Of a stretch of DNA of 64,000 nucleotides, positions 9,451 to 19,819 are shown piece after piece (positions within the stretch are counted from its first letter, which is position 1; each line of letters opens with the position of its first letter). The notes under the pieces were generated by a model. The model was not told the origin of the DNA and did not search any database. It worked only from the letters and a program-made list of their open reading frames with translations. The DNA comes from Hofstenia miamia (taxonomy: Eukaryota > Xenacoelomorpha > Acoela > Hofsteniidae): NCBI GenBank assembly GCA_900660155.1, contig CABFPE010000028.1:2284418-2348417 (forward strand). Direction: 5' to 3'. The position numbers and the translations under genes are program-made.

Positions 9451-11346
9451 ATGAACCTTGAAGATTTAGATTTTCTCATTTGCTCAATTTGCTTGGAAAC
9501 CTTGAAAAATCCTTACTGCTTGCCATGTCTTCATTCATTCTGTAGGAAATGTTTGCACCAATTATCAATTGGTAAGAAAACGATTGAATGTCCAAATTGT
9601 AGGGCACTCACAAATATTAAATCGTTTAAAAAAGACTTCCGCAGTGAAGAGGTAATTAATTATTTTAGCAAGAAAGGAAATTGTATCAAAGGAAAATCGT
9701 GTGGCCATTGTAAAGGTAGCGTTGATAACATGGAGTCACACATGTGTAAAAATTGTGGGATTGTTCTTTGTGCTAAATGCAACTTTCATCATCAGAGATT
9801 TCGGAAAACTGCTAATCATAAGGTGTATCGCTTGAACTCCAATTGCAAGAATATTTGTTCCATTCATGGTAAGAAAATAACATTTTTTTGTACTGAATTA
9901 CGTTGTCAATCGATGGCGTGCGTCAGTTGTGCTCCTCTTCATTCTGGTCATAACATGCGCATGATAAACGATGAAGAGAACTTACTGAAGTCGGAAATAT
10001 CAAACTTTCTTCAAAACAGTCGATCAAATTTAAAAGAAGTGAACGCTACAATATTAACTCTTACAAAACAGCAATATTCCCAACAAATGCAAGTCGAAAA
10101 TTTAGAAAATACTCTTAAATCCCATAAAGACAAACTAATAGAAATAATAAACACAACGTATTTAGAAAAACAAAATTATATTTCCGAGATAAGGGCAAAT
10201 CTTTTGAAGGAAATGAAAAGTAGCTTACACGGATTTCAATCTTGGAAAGAGAAATTTCTAAGAATTCAAGCAATTGCTTCAACTGAGTTCGATAATACAG
10301 AATTTGAAGAAATTCGCGGTATTTTTGAAGAAACGACAAAATTTCAGGCCGTTTCGAAACTTCACATGAACACCCCAAATACCAAAATATTTAGTACTAG
10401 ACTCCGTATTGATGAATTAGAAGAAATTCAAAAAAATGTTTCAAATTCATTTGATGTTGTTACAAATACAGAATGTATAAGTGACTTTAGCGAAATCGTT
10501 TCGATTCCTTCTCAAATTCCTGAAAGAAATCCACTGTTAGATCGTGTAATCTACGAAAACCGACCCCACATTTTAGATGTTCTATGGAAACCAAGGGAGC
10601 GAAAGATATTTATTTTAGAAGACTGTGTTAATTTTAGTGGAAATCCGTCTGAACTTATTCTACATGTCTTTCAAAATAGAAAACGCTCGATATGTATTTC
10701 GGAAGATTATGACCCAAGTGGATCACAATACTTGATGCTTCTTCCGCGGAATGAAATCCTGGTTAAATTCAGCTCAAAAAATACTTATTATATCCATTTG
10801 TTAGCTGTTAGTGGCGATCTGAAAATCGTAAGGAAATACCCTATTACATTTTTCAACATTAAGTATTTACATTTGATCTGCTCTGGTCAATGCACTGGAA
10901 ATTTGTATTTCTATTTGTATGACAGTTCATTGGTTAAATTGCATGTAAGCGAAAATATGTATGTCAAGACAAAGATTGATGTGACTGCACGTCAAAAATT
11001 TATGGAAGTGTCTGAAGAACTAGATCTTATTGCATTTAGTGGAACCCAGTTTATAATCTTGGCATCTTTGGCAACTGGAACTGTTTTAAACACACTTGGA
11101 GGCCAGGTGTTTGGAGTCTATTTTGGAATATCTTTTCTCAGTCGCAATATATTAATCGCTGCCACTGACGGTGGTTTACATATTTTTGATATAGATAAAG
11201 GCGACAGTTTGCAACGAATAATTAAAAGATATAAATCCAAAAATAGAAATAGCTACAGCCTATACAATCCTCGATATATTTCAAGGATATCAGACAAGTC
11301 GTTTCTCTTGGGTTGCATTACATGCGTATTCCATTTAACATGGTGA
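9451..11346 (+). CDS. RING / double B-box / coiled-coil / propeller-like protein (TRIM-like gene 1)
   Basis: Open 631-codon frame. A C3HC4 RING spans residues 11-50 (C11, C14, C26, H28, C31, C34, C47, C50, all present). B-box 1 is about C84-H123 (C84, C87, C99, C102, C107, C110, H114, H123). B-box 2 is about C136-H167 (CSIHGKK start). A Lys/Glu/Leu-rich coiled coil follows at about 185-290. The last ~260 residues alternate short hydrophobic strands with turns and end LTW, as expected of a beta-propeller like the NHL repeats of TRIM2/3/71, though no NHL motif is clear. The RING suggests an E3 ubiquitin ligase, probably cytoplasmic. The start follows directly on an acceptor-like CTTTTATTTAG, so a 5' untranslated exon is likely. 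Paralogues lie at 24022 and 47767. Domain calls are firm; the exact C-terminal fold is inferred. Confidence 0.88.
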   Translation: MNLEDLDFLICSICLETLKNPYCLPCLHSFCRKCLHQLSIGKKTIECPNCRALTNIKSFKKDFRSEEVINYFSKKGNCIKGKSCGHCKGSVDNMESHMCKNCGIVLCAKCNFHHQRFRKTANHKVYRLNSNCKNICSIHGKKITFFCTELRCQSMACVSCAPLHSGHNMRMINDEENLLKSEISNFLQNSRSNLKEVNATILTLTKQQYSQQMQVENLENTLKSHKDKLIEIINTTYLEKQNYISEIRANLLKEMKSSLHGFQSWKEKFLRIQAIASTEFDNTEFEEIRGIFEETTKFQAVSKLHMNTPNTKIFSTRLRIDELEEIQKNVSNSFDVVTNTECISDFSEIVSIPSQIPERNPLLDRVIYENRPHILDVLWKPRERKIFILEDCVNFSGNPSELILHVFQNRKRSICISEDYDPSGSQYLMLLPRNEILVKFSSKNTYYIHLLAVSGDLKIVRKYPITFFNIKYLHLICSGQCTGNLYFYLYDSSLVKLHVSENMYVKTKIDVTARQKFMEVSEELDLIAFSGTQFIILASLATGTVLNTLGGQVFGVYFGISFLSRNILIAATDGGLHIFDIDKGDSLQRIIKRYKSKNRNSYSLYNPRYISRISDKSFLLGCITCVFHLTW

Positions 11347-13652
11347 AATAAGACGTCATTCAAAATAAGTGTTTTACGAAAAAATTTATAAATGGCTTTT
11401 TAAATAAATTAAATTGATTATTTGTTTGTAAACATCAAATCAAAGCTATAAGTAACTTGGATAATGTTTTTGACGTCAGTTTTTTGGGATGGGCTTCGTA
11501 TTTTTAAGAAAGTTTACTGGGTAGCATTGGGTTGATTGTTAGGTTTTCTTAAAAGTGGCTCTTGTTAGTCAATGTTATTGCCCTAGTTTACAATATGAGT
11601 GTTTTGTTCATTTTAGAATTTGTTATGACCCTAACTCTAAGGATTGTGAATGACATCAAAATCATTGAACTTGAAGTACTTGTAAGGCATCATTGGGTCT
11701 GATCCGCTTTGATTGAGCAAGATCTTCAATTCTTTTATTTGGGTAGGGGCTTCTTTAATGAAAGATGTTTTGTTGCATTTCTAAGTTTTAGTTAAAGTTT
11801 GGAAACTTGACTGCTATAAGACGCAATTTATTAATTACCTTAAAGAAATACGCTATATTTAAGCATGGTAAGTTTTGCTAGAATATTTAACACTCTTTCA
11901 AAACCTATTTTAACGAGGAATTTTTTTCAAAATCTATGGCTGCTTCTTCAAACAATTTAAATGCTCATATTTTACGAACGAATAAATATATCTAAACTCC
12001 AAAAATATCACATAATAGAGAACTGTTTCCTCATTAATTTTCCTCTTTATTTCTCTAATGAATTCGAACCTTTTTGGGCACGCTTGAACAAGGCTTGGAT
12101 ACGCTATTTACAGAAAAATACTAGTTGAGGTTAGTTGGTCCTGACATATCTAGATAGCTTTATTATCTGAGTATTATGCGTATGAAGAATTTCCGATGAT
12201 GTTACAAAAATGGGATTTCTCATTGAAAAGTAACAGCAAACCGCTTTGTCCAAATTTTTAATAATATTATATGATTGCGTTAAGATATTTCCAAACACTT
12301 TGATATGGAATCATCTAAAAGTCTGCGCGCTCTTCTGTAATGGTGAAGATTTGTGCACGAAGTACATCAAAATATGAAATTTTTAAGCAGAAATCATGTG
12401 TAATTTTCAGGTAACAACAAACCTCAGCCATTTTGCATCTTTACCTAAGCCGCCCAAGCATACCTTGCACAATGTAAAGTCGGAGGTTGTCTAGCAGTCA
12501 ATGCGGTTACTAGTTCGCGACCGGGAGTGAATTAAATAAATTGTTTTGTTGCGGCCGATTTCCAATGTCCCAATAAGTTCGTGAGTTGAGAGCTAAAATA
12601 TTTTAGAAAAAAATTCATTGTAGAATTAGGACGAAGTACTTCAGACCATGAAATTTTTTTTCTTTACATAGAGTACTGACTCAAAGATGTGTTCATACCA
12701 AAGAACATTCAAGTGTTTTTACAAGTTTGGACAAAGTAACATGAAAATATGGATAAAGCTATATCTTATTTAAAGGTAACGCCAGGTGGATTATGATTAA
12801 ACGAAATCACTCCCATTTTTTATAATTGCAATTAAATAAATTTGTCTACAACAAATGGCTAGTGTAGTTCACATATTTACATAATGAATTTCAATACTAT
12901 TGTTTTACAGGACTGTCAGACGTTTTATTGCCACTAAGAATAAAAGTAACATCAGAAAATGGAATTTGATTATAATTAGGGGTTTGCTAATGTCTGCACG
13001 TATTTGTTATTTAAGAGTAGTGTTATAGTTCATTGAGGGATGTTAAGCAAATTTGAAAGCTTGTTTAGCTTAACATACTGCTGTTCAACATTCAGGCGAC
13101 TACATTATAGCACCTTTAAGATGACAAAAATATTTTGAAACAAAATAGAAACTCCTTGGAATATAATGTTCATGCTTATAAAAATGTTATTTTTTGTAGA
13201 TCATAGTTTTTCTTTAAGAGATTATTGCAATAAAACATTGTTCCGTATTTTAGCAATGTGACAACAATATTGATTCCTTTTATATAGAATTTAAATTTTT
13301 TCAATTTTTAATATTAAGAAATTCAAGGTATATTTTTTCATTCGTTAATATGAAAATTAACAACAGCTATAAATCAAATATATTTAAGGGATTTAAAAAA
13401 GCATATCAAGAAATTATTTTGGTGGTTGGTAGCCATTTAGTGGCGAAATAAAGCAATTGCAATTATTGAATGCTGATATATTTTTGTTTACATTGTCATG
13501 TAAATCATTTAAACGGTTTTTTTTTGATTACTGATAAAGTCAAGTTGTCTTTTATAATTAATTTGAACTTTTCTTAAAAACTATGTTATAATGAGAGTTT
13601 TACAAAATTTAATTACAATGTTCTTAGATTCAGTATATTAACAGTTTTTTTA
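11347..13652. other. long intergenic stretch, possible SINE pieces
   Basis: No coding region. About 12475-12530 has a tRNA-like arrangement: a GTTGTCTAGCAG string resembling a pol III A box, then AGTTCGCGACC about 25 bases later resembling a B box. A second B-box-like GGTTCGAATTC is on the minus strand near 12066-12076. These may be remnants of tRNA-derived SINEs. No complete cloverleaf could be drawn. Confidence 0.3.
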
Positions 13653-13951
13653 ATGATTCACAATACTTTTATTGTTAACGGTTCGTGACTGTTTACTTAA
13701 ATATTTCTTGCAAAATTTTGCAGGTACACAAAGAAATTCAATGAATTTTCACTGAACATAGAAACCTTTCAAATAACAAAAAAATTCAAGTTCAATTTGC
13801 GTATTCTCTTGTGAAAATTTATACTTCTGACTGTTTGGGGTGCACATGAACCAGAACATTTAGGTGCTAGTTTATAAAAAATTACTAACGAAATTATCAA
13901 CATACATATATAGGAATGTATTTATATATGATATATACATTATATATACAA

Positions 13952-13996
<45 letters not shown>

Positions 13997-14340
13997 TTCA
14001 CTCATTAATGTTCTACATGACTAGCTATGTTAAATGTAAATTTATGTACTTGCAAATGCAATAAATATGTGAAGCTCCAGCAAAAAAGTCCTATATTCCT
14101 ATTACTTCGATACATAATATGCACTGGAAAAAATCTTTTGTGGAGTGATATATCTGAATGTTGAACTTTCACCGGAAAAAATTAATGAGTCTTCTAGTAA
14201 CATATGTTGGAAAGGGAAGAAATGTTACTAATGATAATTGCTTTTAGTGGAAGACTTTGCAATTGCTTATCTAAAACTTATATTGGCATAATTCGACCAA
14301 ACCTATTAGAAATCCCTGATGCTGCAAAGAGTATTCATCA
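13653..14340 (+). repeat. tandem duplication unit, copy 1 (688 bp)
   Basis: The whole unit from 13653 to 14340 is repeated from 14341 onward with about one percent difference, mostly single changes and a shorter TA microsatellite in the second copy. It holds the 5' portion of the small exon described at 15696-16061, cut off at the junction (14206-14340). Confidence 0.85.
13957..13992. repeat. (TA)n microsatellite
   Basis: Uninterrupted TA dinucleotides. The matching sites in the downstream duplicate copies (about 14653 and 15460) carry shorter runs. Confidence 0.9.
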
Positions 14341-15111
14341 ATGATTCACAATACATTTATTGTTAACGGTTCGTGACTGTTTACTTAAATATTTCTTGCA
14401 AAATTTTGCAGGTACACAAAGAAATTCCATGAATTTTCACTGAACAAAGAAACCTTTCAAATAACAAAAAAATTCAAGTTCAATTTGCGTATTCTCTTGT
14501 GAAAATTTATACTTCTGACTGTTTGGGGTGCACATGAACCAGAACATTTAGGTGCTAGTTTATAAAAAATTACTAACGAAATTATCAACATACATATATA
14601 GGAATGTATTTATATATGATATATACATTATATATACAAATAAATAAATAAATATATATATATATATATAGACATTCACTCATTTATTAATGTTCTACAT
14701 GACTAGCTATATGTTAAATGTAAATTTATGTACTTGCAAATGCAATAAATATGTGAAGCTCCAGCAAAAAAGTCCTATATTCCTATTACTTCGATACATA
14801 ATATGCACTGGAAAAAATCTTTTGTGGAGTGATATATCTGAATGTTGAACTTTCACCGGAAAAAATTAATGAGTCTTCTAGTAACATATGTTGGAAAGGG
14901 AAGAAATGTTACTAATGATAATTGCTTTTAGTGGAAGACTTTGCAATTGTTTATCTAAAACTTATATTGGCATAATTCGACCAAACCTATTAGAAATCCC
15001 TGATGCTGCAAAGAGTATTCATCAAAAATATGAGTTCTTGTTGAGACAGGATATCAAAGCCAGTTATCAAATAATTATAAATTTCCAGAAAATATTGTTC
15101 AACTTTGTTTC
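14341..15111 (+). repeat. tandem duplication unit, copy 2
   Basis: Second copy, starting exactly where copy 1 stops and reaching further into the exon-like region (14888-15111). At about 15112 the sequence jumps back to a copy of about 14475-14560. Confidence 0.8.
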
Positions 15112-15390
15112 AAGTTCAATTTGCGTATTCTCTTGTGAAAATTTATACTTCTGACTGTTTGGGGTGCACATGAACCAGAACATTTAGGTGCTAGTCCAAC
15201 TTTGCAACTCAAGAAAAAATGTTATTGATAACATGGATAAACTATGTTGATGTAATTGTGTCCAAAAAAACTCGTGAATGTCCAAAGCGATCAAATGATG
15301 ATTATTACAAATTTAACTAGGAATTGGGATACAAACTATGTAGTGATTTGATTTAACTTAGAATATCAATGTCAAATTTGATGTAATTAA
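15112..15390 (+). repeat. mosaic junction segment of the tandem duplication
   Basis: 15112-15197 repeats about 14475-14560. 15198-15390 then carries the 3' end of the exon-like region and its downstream flank, matching 15910-16100 with a handful of differences, including one extra A in an A run and an in-frame stop change. After about 15390 the sequence jumps again to a copy of about 14584. The order makes sense only as rearranged duplicates. Confidence 0.7.
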
Positions 15391-16105
15391 ATTCAACATA
15401 CATATATAGGAATGTATTTATATATGATATATACATTATATATACAAATAAATAAATAAATATATATATATATATATAGACATTCACTCATTTATTAATG
15501 TTCTACATGACTAGCTATATGTTAAATGTAAATTTATGTACTTGCAAATGCAATAAATATGTGAAGCTCCAGCAAAAAAGTCCTATATTCCTATTACTTC
15601 GATACATAATATGCACTGGAAAAAATCTTTTGTGGAGTGATATATCTGAATGTTGAACTTTCACCGGAAAAAATTAATGAGTCTTCTAGTAACATATGTT
15701 GGAAAGGGAAGAAATGTTACTAATGATAATTGCTTTTAGTGGAAGACTTTGCAATTGCTTATCTAAAACTTATATTGGCATAATTCGACCAAACCTATTA
15801 GAAATCCCTGATGCTGCAAAGAGTATTCATCAAAAATATGAGTTCTTGTTGAGACAGGATATCAAAGCCAGTTATCAAATAATTATAAATTTCCAGAAAA
15901 TATTGTTCAACTTTACAACTCAAGAAAAAATGTTATTGATAACATGGATAAACTATGTTGATGTAATTGTGTCCAAAAAACTCGTGAATGTCCAAAGCGA
16001 TCAAATGATGATTATTACAAATTTAACAAGGAACTGGGATACAAACTTTGTAGTGATTTGATTGAACTTAGAATATCAATGTCAAATTTAATGTAATTAA
16101 TTTTA
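15391..16105 (+). repeat. tandem duplication unit, copy 3 (most complete exon)
   Basis: Third copy, collinear with copy 2 through the exon-like region and continuing to its natural 3' end. It holds the only version in which the 121-codon frame runs through. Confidence 0.75.
15696..16061 (+). CDS. unrecognised C-terminal coding exon (partial copies at 14206 and 14888)
   Basis: A 121-codon frame with normal protein composition, ending at a TGA. An acceptor-like TTGCTTTTAG lies inside the frame just before the GRLCNCLSKTY stretch. The true exon therefore probably starts near 15740 and encodes about 106 residues, with upstream exons elsewhere. Repeated Lys, Leu, Ile and Trp (FQKILFNF, EKMLLITWINYVDVI) suggest packed helices. 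A faint likeness to the helix-3 region of nuclear-receptor ligand-binding domains is noted, but the spacing is four residues off and I do not claim it. Copies 1 and 2 of the surrounding duplication carry its 5' part only. Confidence 0.4.
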   Translation: MLEREEMLLMIIAFSGRLCNCLSKTYIGIIRPNLLEIPDAAKSIHQKYEFLLRQDIKASYQIIINFQKILFNFTTQEKMLLITWINYVDVIVSKKLVNVQSDQMMIITNLTRNWDTNFVVI

Positions 16106-18720
16106 AATTGTGATCCATGGAAACGAACTTTAAAGTTCTTACAAGATCTTGCAAATTCCAGTTTAAAAAATCGAAGTAAATTTTAAGTGTTGCTAAAATT
16201 TAAAAAAACTTTTGGTTGAATCTATAAAGTAGAACACTAACAAATGAGTTGGTTCATAATGCAAATTTCAAACTATTATGACTATATTTCTAGCAAATCG
16301 CAATTTTGATAGTATATATACATCAATTCTTTGCATAAGTTGCATCGCTATTTTATTTTTCAGTTTTTTGTTTGATATATATATATATATATATATATAG
16401 AGTTAAATAGAGCCCCATTTATTAGCAAAAATTACAACTAAAAGAATAATGGCGAAGCATTTGATAGTCACTAAGCCGAATGTTAATTGATATAATGAAA
16501 ATACAAAACACTAATTATTATAAAAATGCTACCGATATCTTTTCCTTGATACTCATATAAATTTTTAATATTAATAGTTGAAATATTAGGCAAGTTATAA
16601 ATATTGTATAATATACTACATTATTGTCTTTTTTTGGTATTTTATTGTGTCGTGTTGTGTAACAACAATCTTTTGAAGTGTTTTGTGTTGGTTTTTGTGG
16701 TAAAAACGCACACAACGACAAGCCTTTTTATTATTTTTTCGACTTATTTGCATAATCTGCTTCAAAACTTAAAACGCACTTGTCACAGCAAGGACATCTT
16801 CAAAGTTTAAAATATAATCAATTAACAAATATATGCACATCGTTTATCACTAATTACACGTAGATTGATGCATTGTCTAAAAATTTCTTTGTTTTTATAT
16901 ACAGTATAATAGAAAACAAGTTGGTTACACGTTCATCTGTACATATTTCAGCTCAATTCAGATCGACGAATATATTTTACTCTTTCCTAGTTAAAAATTA
17001 GTTAAGTTGCCAAGCAACAAATTTCGACCAATGAACATAGATTCTACTAAATATAGCTAGTGCACAGTTTTTTCCTTTGTGTGAATATTTTAGTTAACAG
17101 GTATGCTTAACATTTGCTTAATATTTTCGTGAAAATACTGTCTTTGAATGCGAATTTATTGTCAAGCTTTTTTGAGAATTTTATGGAATATTTTCAAAAC
17201 TGATGGAGTAATTCATGAAATTTGAAGCTCTTTGCACTAGTGGCATAACGAGAAAATCCGCATAGAGGGCTATGTTCTAAATTTTATTTTTTTCCATCGA
17301 TTTAGGCAGTGCATTTGAAAATATCACGGTATCAATTTTGATTGTAAGCCCATAGCACATTGTCAAGAAGAAGCAAATGGTGTTAGTGGCGTTCTGTTGA
17401 TTATGATTAGATTCATGAGGAATTAGAAAGTTTAACAAAACCAATGAATTCCGAGGTGATCATCTTTGTAAGGGCTTTATTTTGATACTATTATAAACAT
17501 CATATCAACAATAAACTTAGAATGGAGCTTAAGTAACATTAGAAAATATATTAATCATTTAATTTAACAAGAGGATCACTATATTTTTACAGCTGGGAAT
17601 AGGCGAAAGTATGAATAGCTACACAATGACAACACATGCATTATTCCTGATTGTTCATATACCAAATTTCTCAAAACAAATATCAAATATCTCAAAATGG
17701 ATACTGCTGTTGCCGAGTAACAAAGTGGTTTTAACCAATTAAATTGGAAAATACCATTTTTATGCAATTGCATTTAGACACAAATTTTTGAGAGCGTGCT
17801 TTCCAAAGTCATGCAAGATATTGTTGCCGAACAATTCTACTCTAACAAATTTCCTAAGTGAGCAGAAATAGCAAAATATACTTTTATCTACATTGAGTTG
17901 AAAATAGTTGATTAAAAAAACTTTCTAATAGTTGATGTTCTATCAAGGTGCTGACTCTTATACATCTTTTTTAATCAGTATCCGTTTTGAGATATTTGGT
18001 ATTCATTTTGCGGAATGTGGTATCCATATAAAGCGCTAACCTTCCTATACAGCGTTTAGGGTTGTTATAGCATTAAAATGATTATCTACACGATAGATCA
18101 ATGGCTTTTGGTAATGGTGTGCTTTGTACTTCAACAGTAAAATTAAACCTAGCTCAAATATTCTAATACGTTTGGTCTTGGTCGAAGGAAACAAATTTTT
18201 CAGTGGTATTTGCTTGAATTACAATTTTACAAAGACTAGAGTGTCTATTAGACTTATCAAAAAATATCAAAATGAAACATTACTGTATTAGTTCACCTAT
18301 AAGAATGCATGGACAATTTTATGCAAATTTCAAAATTTGTTTGCTTTTATGAAATAAACCATATCTCGACCGTGGGGTGGGGAGAAATCCTTTTTATTTC
18401 TAATTTGATACATTTTAACTAAAATTTAAGAGCCACACATTTTCTCACAGTCACTTATTTACAATATATTTCAAGTAATACCTTCGAGTTCTTGTATCGA
18501 GGATGCAGGGGAATGACCTAACAAGGAGGACCATGCTCTGCCAACCTCCTTGATCACGGCCCTGGTAAGAATATTTACTGTTCTGTTCTTCCGCCCTGAT
18601 TTTCCGATTTGTAAAAGAGTATAGTACCTCATAGTAGAGATTCTTTTTTTTCTCAAAATATAAGATATTTCCTGTGACTTTTTCGAAAAAATGGAAAACT
18701 ACGAATGAGTTTGGTATTTT
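16106..18720. other. intergenic DNA
   Basis: No gene recognised. It contains a TA microsatellite at about 16376-16400 and an inverted-repeat pair (17680-17705 and 17978-18003). A somewhat GC-richer patch at 18471-18656 has open frames on both strands, but none matches a family I know; it may be a transposon scrap. Confidence 0.45.
17680..18003. repeat. inverted repeat pair, possible small MITE
   Basis: The left arm, 17680-17705 (core CAAATATCTCAAAATGGATAC), is repeated in reverse complement at 17978-18003 with about two mismatches over roughly 25 bases; the interior is about 270 bp. No target-site duplication could be fixed, so the element call is tentative. Confidence 0.4.
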
Positions 18721-19333
18721 CTACTTGCTGTTGACATAATGCAGAAACTAACTGAACTTAACACAGAACTGCATGGCAAAGATATATTTATGTTCAATTT
18801 GTTCAATGGAAGCTTGAACTTATTGCAAAAGTTTATTCACTTTCCTCTGCTGAAAACACATTCTATTACACATTTGTAGCTTTAAAAAGGAATTCTTTAG
18901 AAGATTTGCTGATTTCAAGGCAGTTTGAAGGCTGTTTGATTTGCGTAATTCACGTTATGCCCGTGCCATTAAAACAAATACTGAGCAACTGCAGATAGAA
19001 CTGCAAGTCGACAATTTCTTAACAATGATGTTTAATGTTAACAACTGGCAGCGCTTTATGCTTCTCTACATTCAAAGAATTTCTAAATTTAAAGAAATTG
19101 CAAGAAAGGTGTTTGTGCTTACATGTGTGAGCAGACTTTCTCTATCATGAAAATGAACAAACAGAAGAATAGATCACTTCTGATAGACTCAAATGTTCAG
19201 TGACTGAGTATATACAACTTGTAGCCTAATTTTGACAACTTTGTAAGTCACAATAGTCAACTAGATCATTATTCATTGACATTGCTATTTACAGAGCTAC
19301 TTTCTTTTTCAAATAACGCTTCAGGTGGCGTCT
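18721..19333 (+). mobile_element. hAT-superfamily transposase fragment, C-terminal part
   Basis: The plus-strand translation reads as the C-terminal third of a hAT transposase of the GTF2IRD2/ZBED-like group: DIMQKLTELNTELHGKDIF, then EFFRRFADFK in another frame, then QLQIELQVDNFLTMMF and the conserved dimerisation block CEQTFSIMKMNKQKNRSLL with ...NFDNFV after it. In this family the segment reads YVCEQTFSxMKxNKSKxRSxLTD. Several frame changes and stops interrupt it, so it is inactive. The N-terminal half and the element ends are not seen. Its second half (from 18848) is duplicated in tandem. Confidence 0.75.
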
Positions 19334-19819
19334 TGCTGAAAACACATTCTATTACACATTTGTAGCTTTAAAAAGGAATTCTTTAGAAGATTTGCTGATT
19401 TCAAGGCAGTTTGAAGGCTGTTTGATTTGCGTAATTCACGTTATGCCCGTGCCATTAAAACAAATACTGAGCAACTGCAGATAGAACTGCAAGTCGACAA
19501 TTTCTTAACAATGATGTTTAATGTTAACAACTGGCAGCGCTTTATGCTTCTCTACATTCAAAGAATTTCTAAATTTAAAGAAATTGCAAGAAAGGTGTTT
19601 GTGCTTACATGTGTGAGCAGACTTTCTCTATCATGAAAATGAACAAACAGAAGAATAGATCACTTCTGATAGACTCAAATGTTCAGTGACTGAGTATATA
19701 CAACTTGTAGCCTAATTTTGACAACTTTGTAAGTCACAATAGTCAACTAGATCATTATTCATTGACATTGCTATTTACAGAGCTACTTTCTTTTTCAAAT
19801 AACGCTTCAGGTGGCGTCC
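18848..19819 (+). repeat. 486-bp tandem duplication within the hAT fragment
   Basis: 18848-19333 and 19334-19819 appear identical over the full 486 bp, including stops and frame changes in the transposase remnant. The duplication therefore happened after the element had decayed, and recently, or it is an assembly artefact. Confidence 0.9.

Noticed and set aside
12475-12530. A functional tRNA gene
   Set aside because: A- and B-box-like strings are present, but no acceptor stem or cloverleaf can be drawn, and no terminator fits.
18471-18656. Minus-strand 61-codon frame in a GC-richer patch
   Set aside because: No recognised motif on either strand; could be a transposon scrap, but this cannot be supported.
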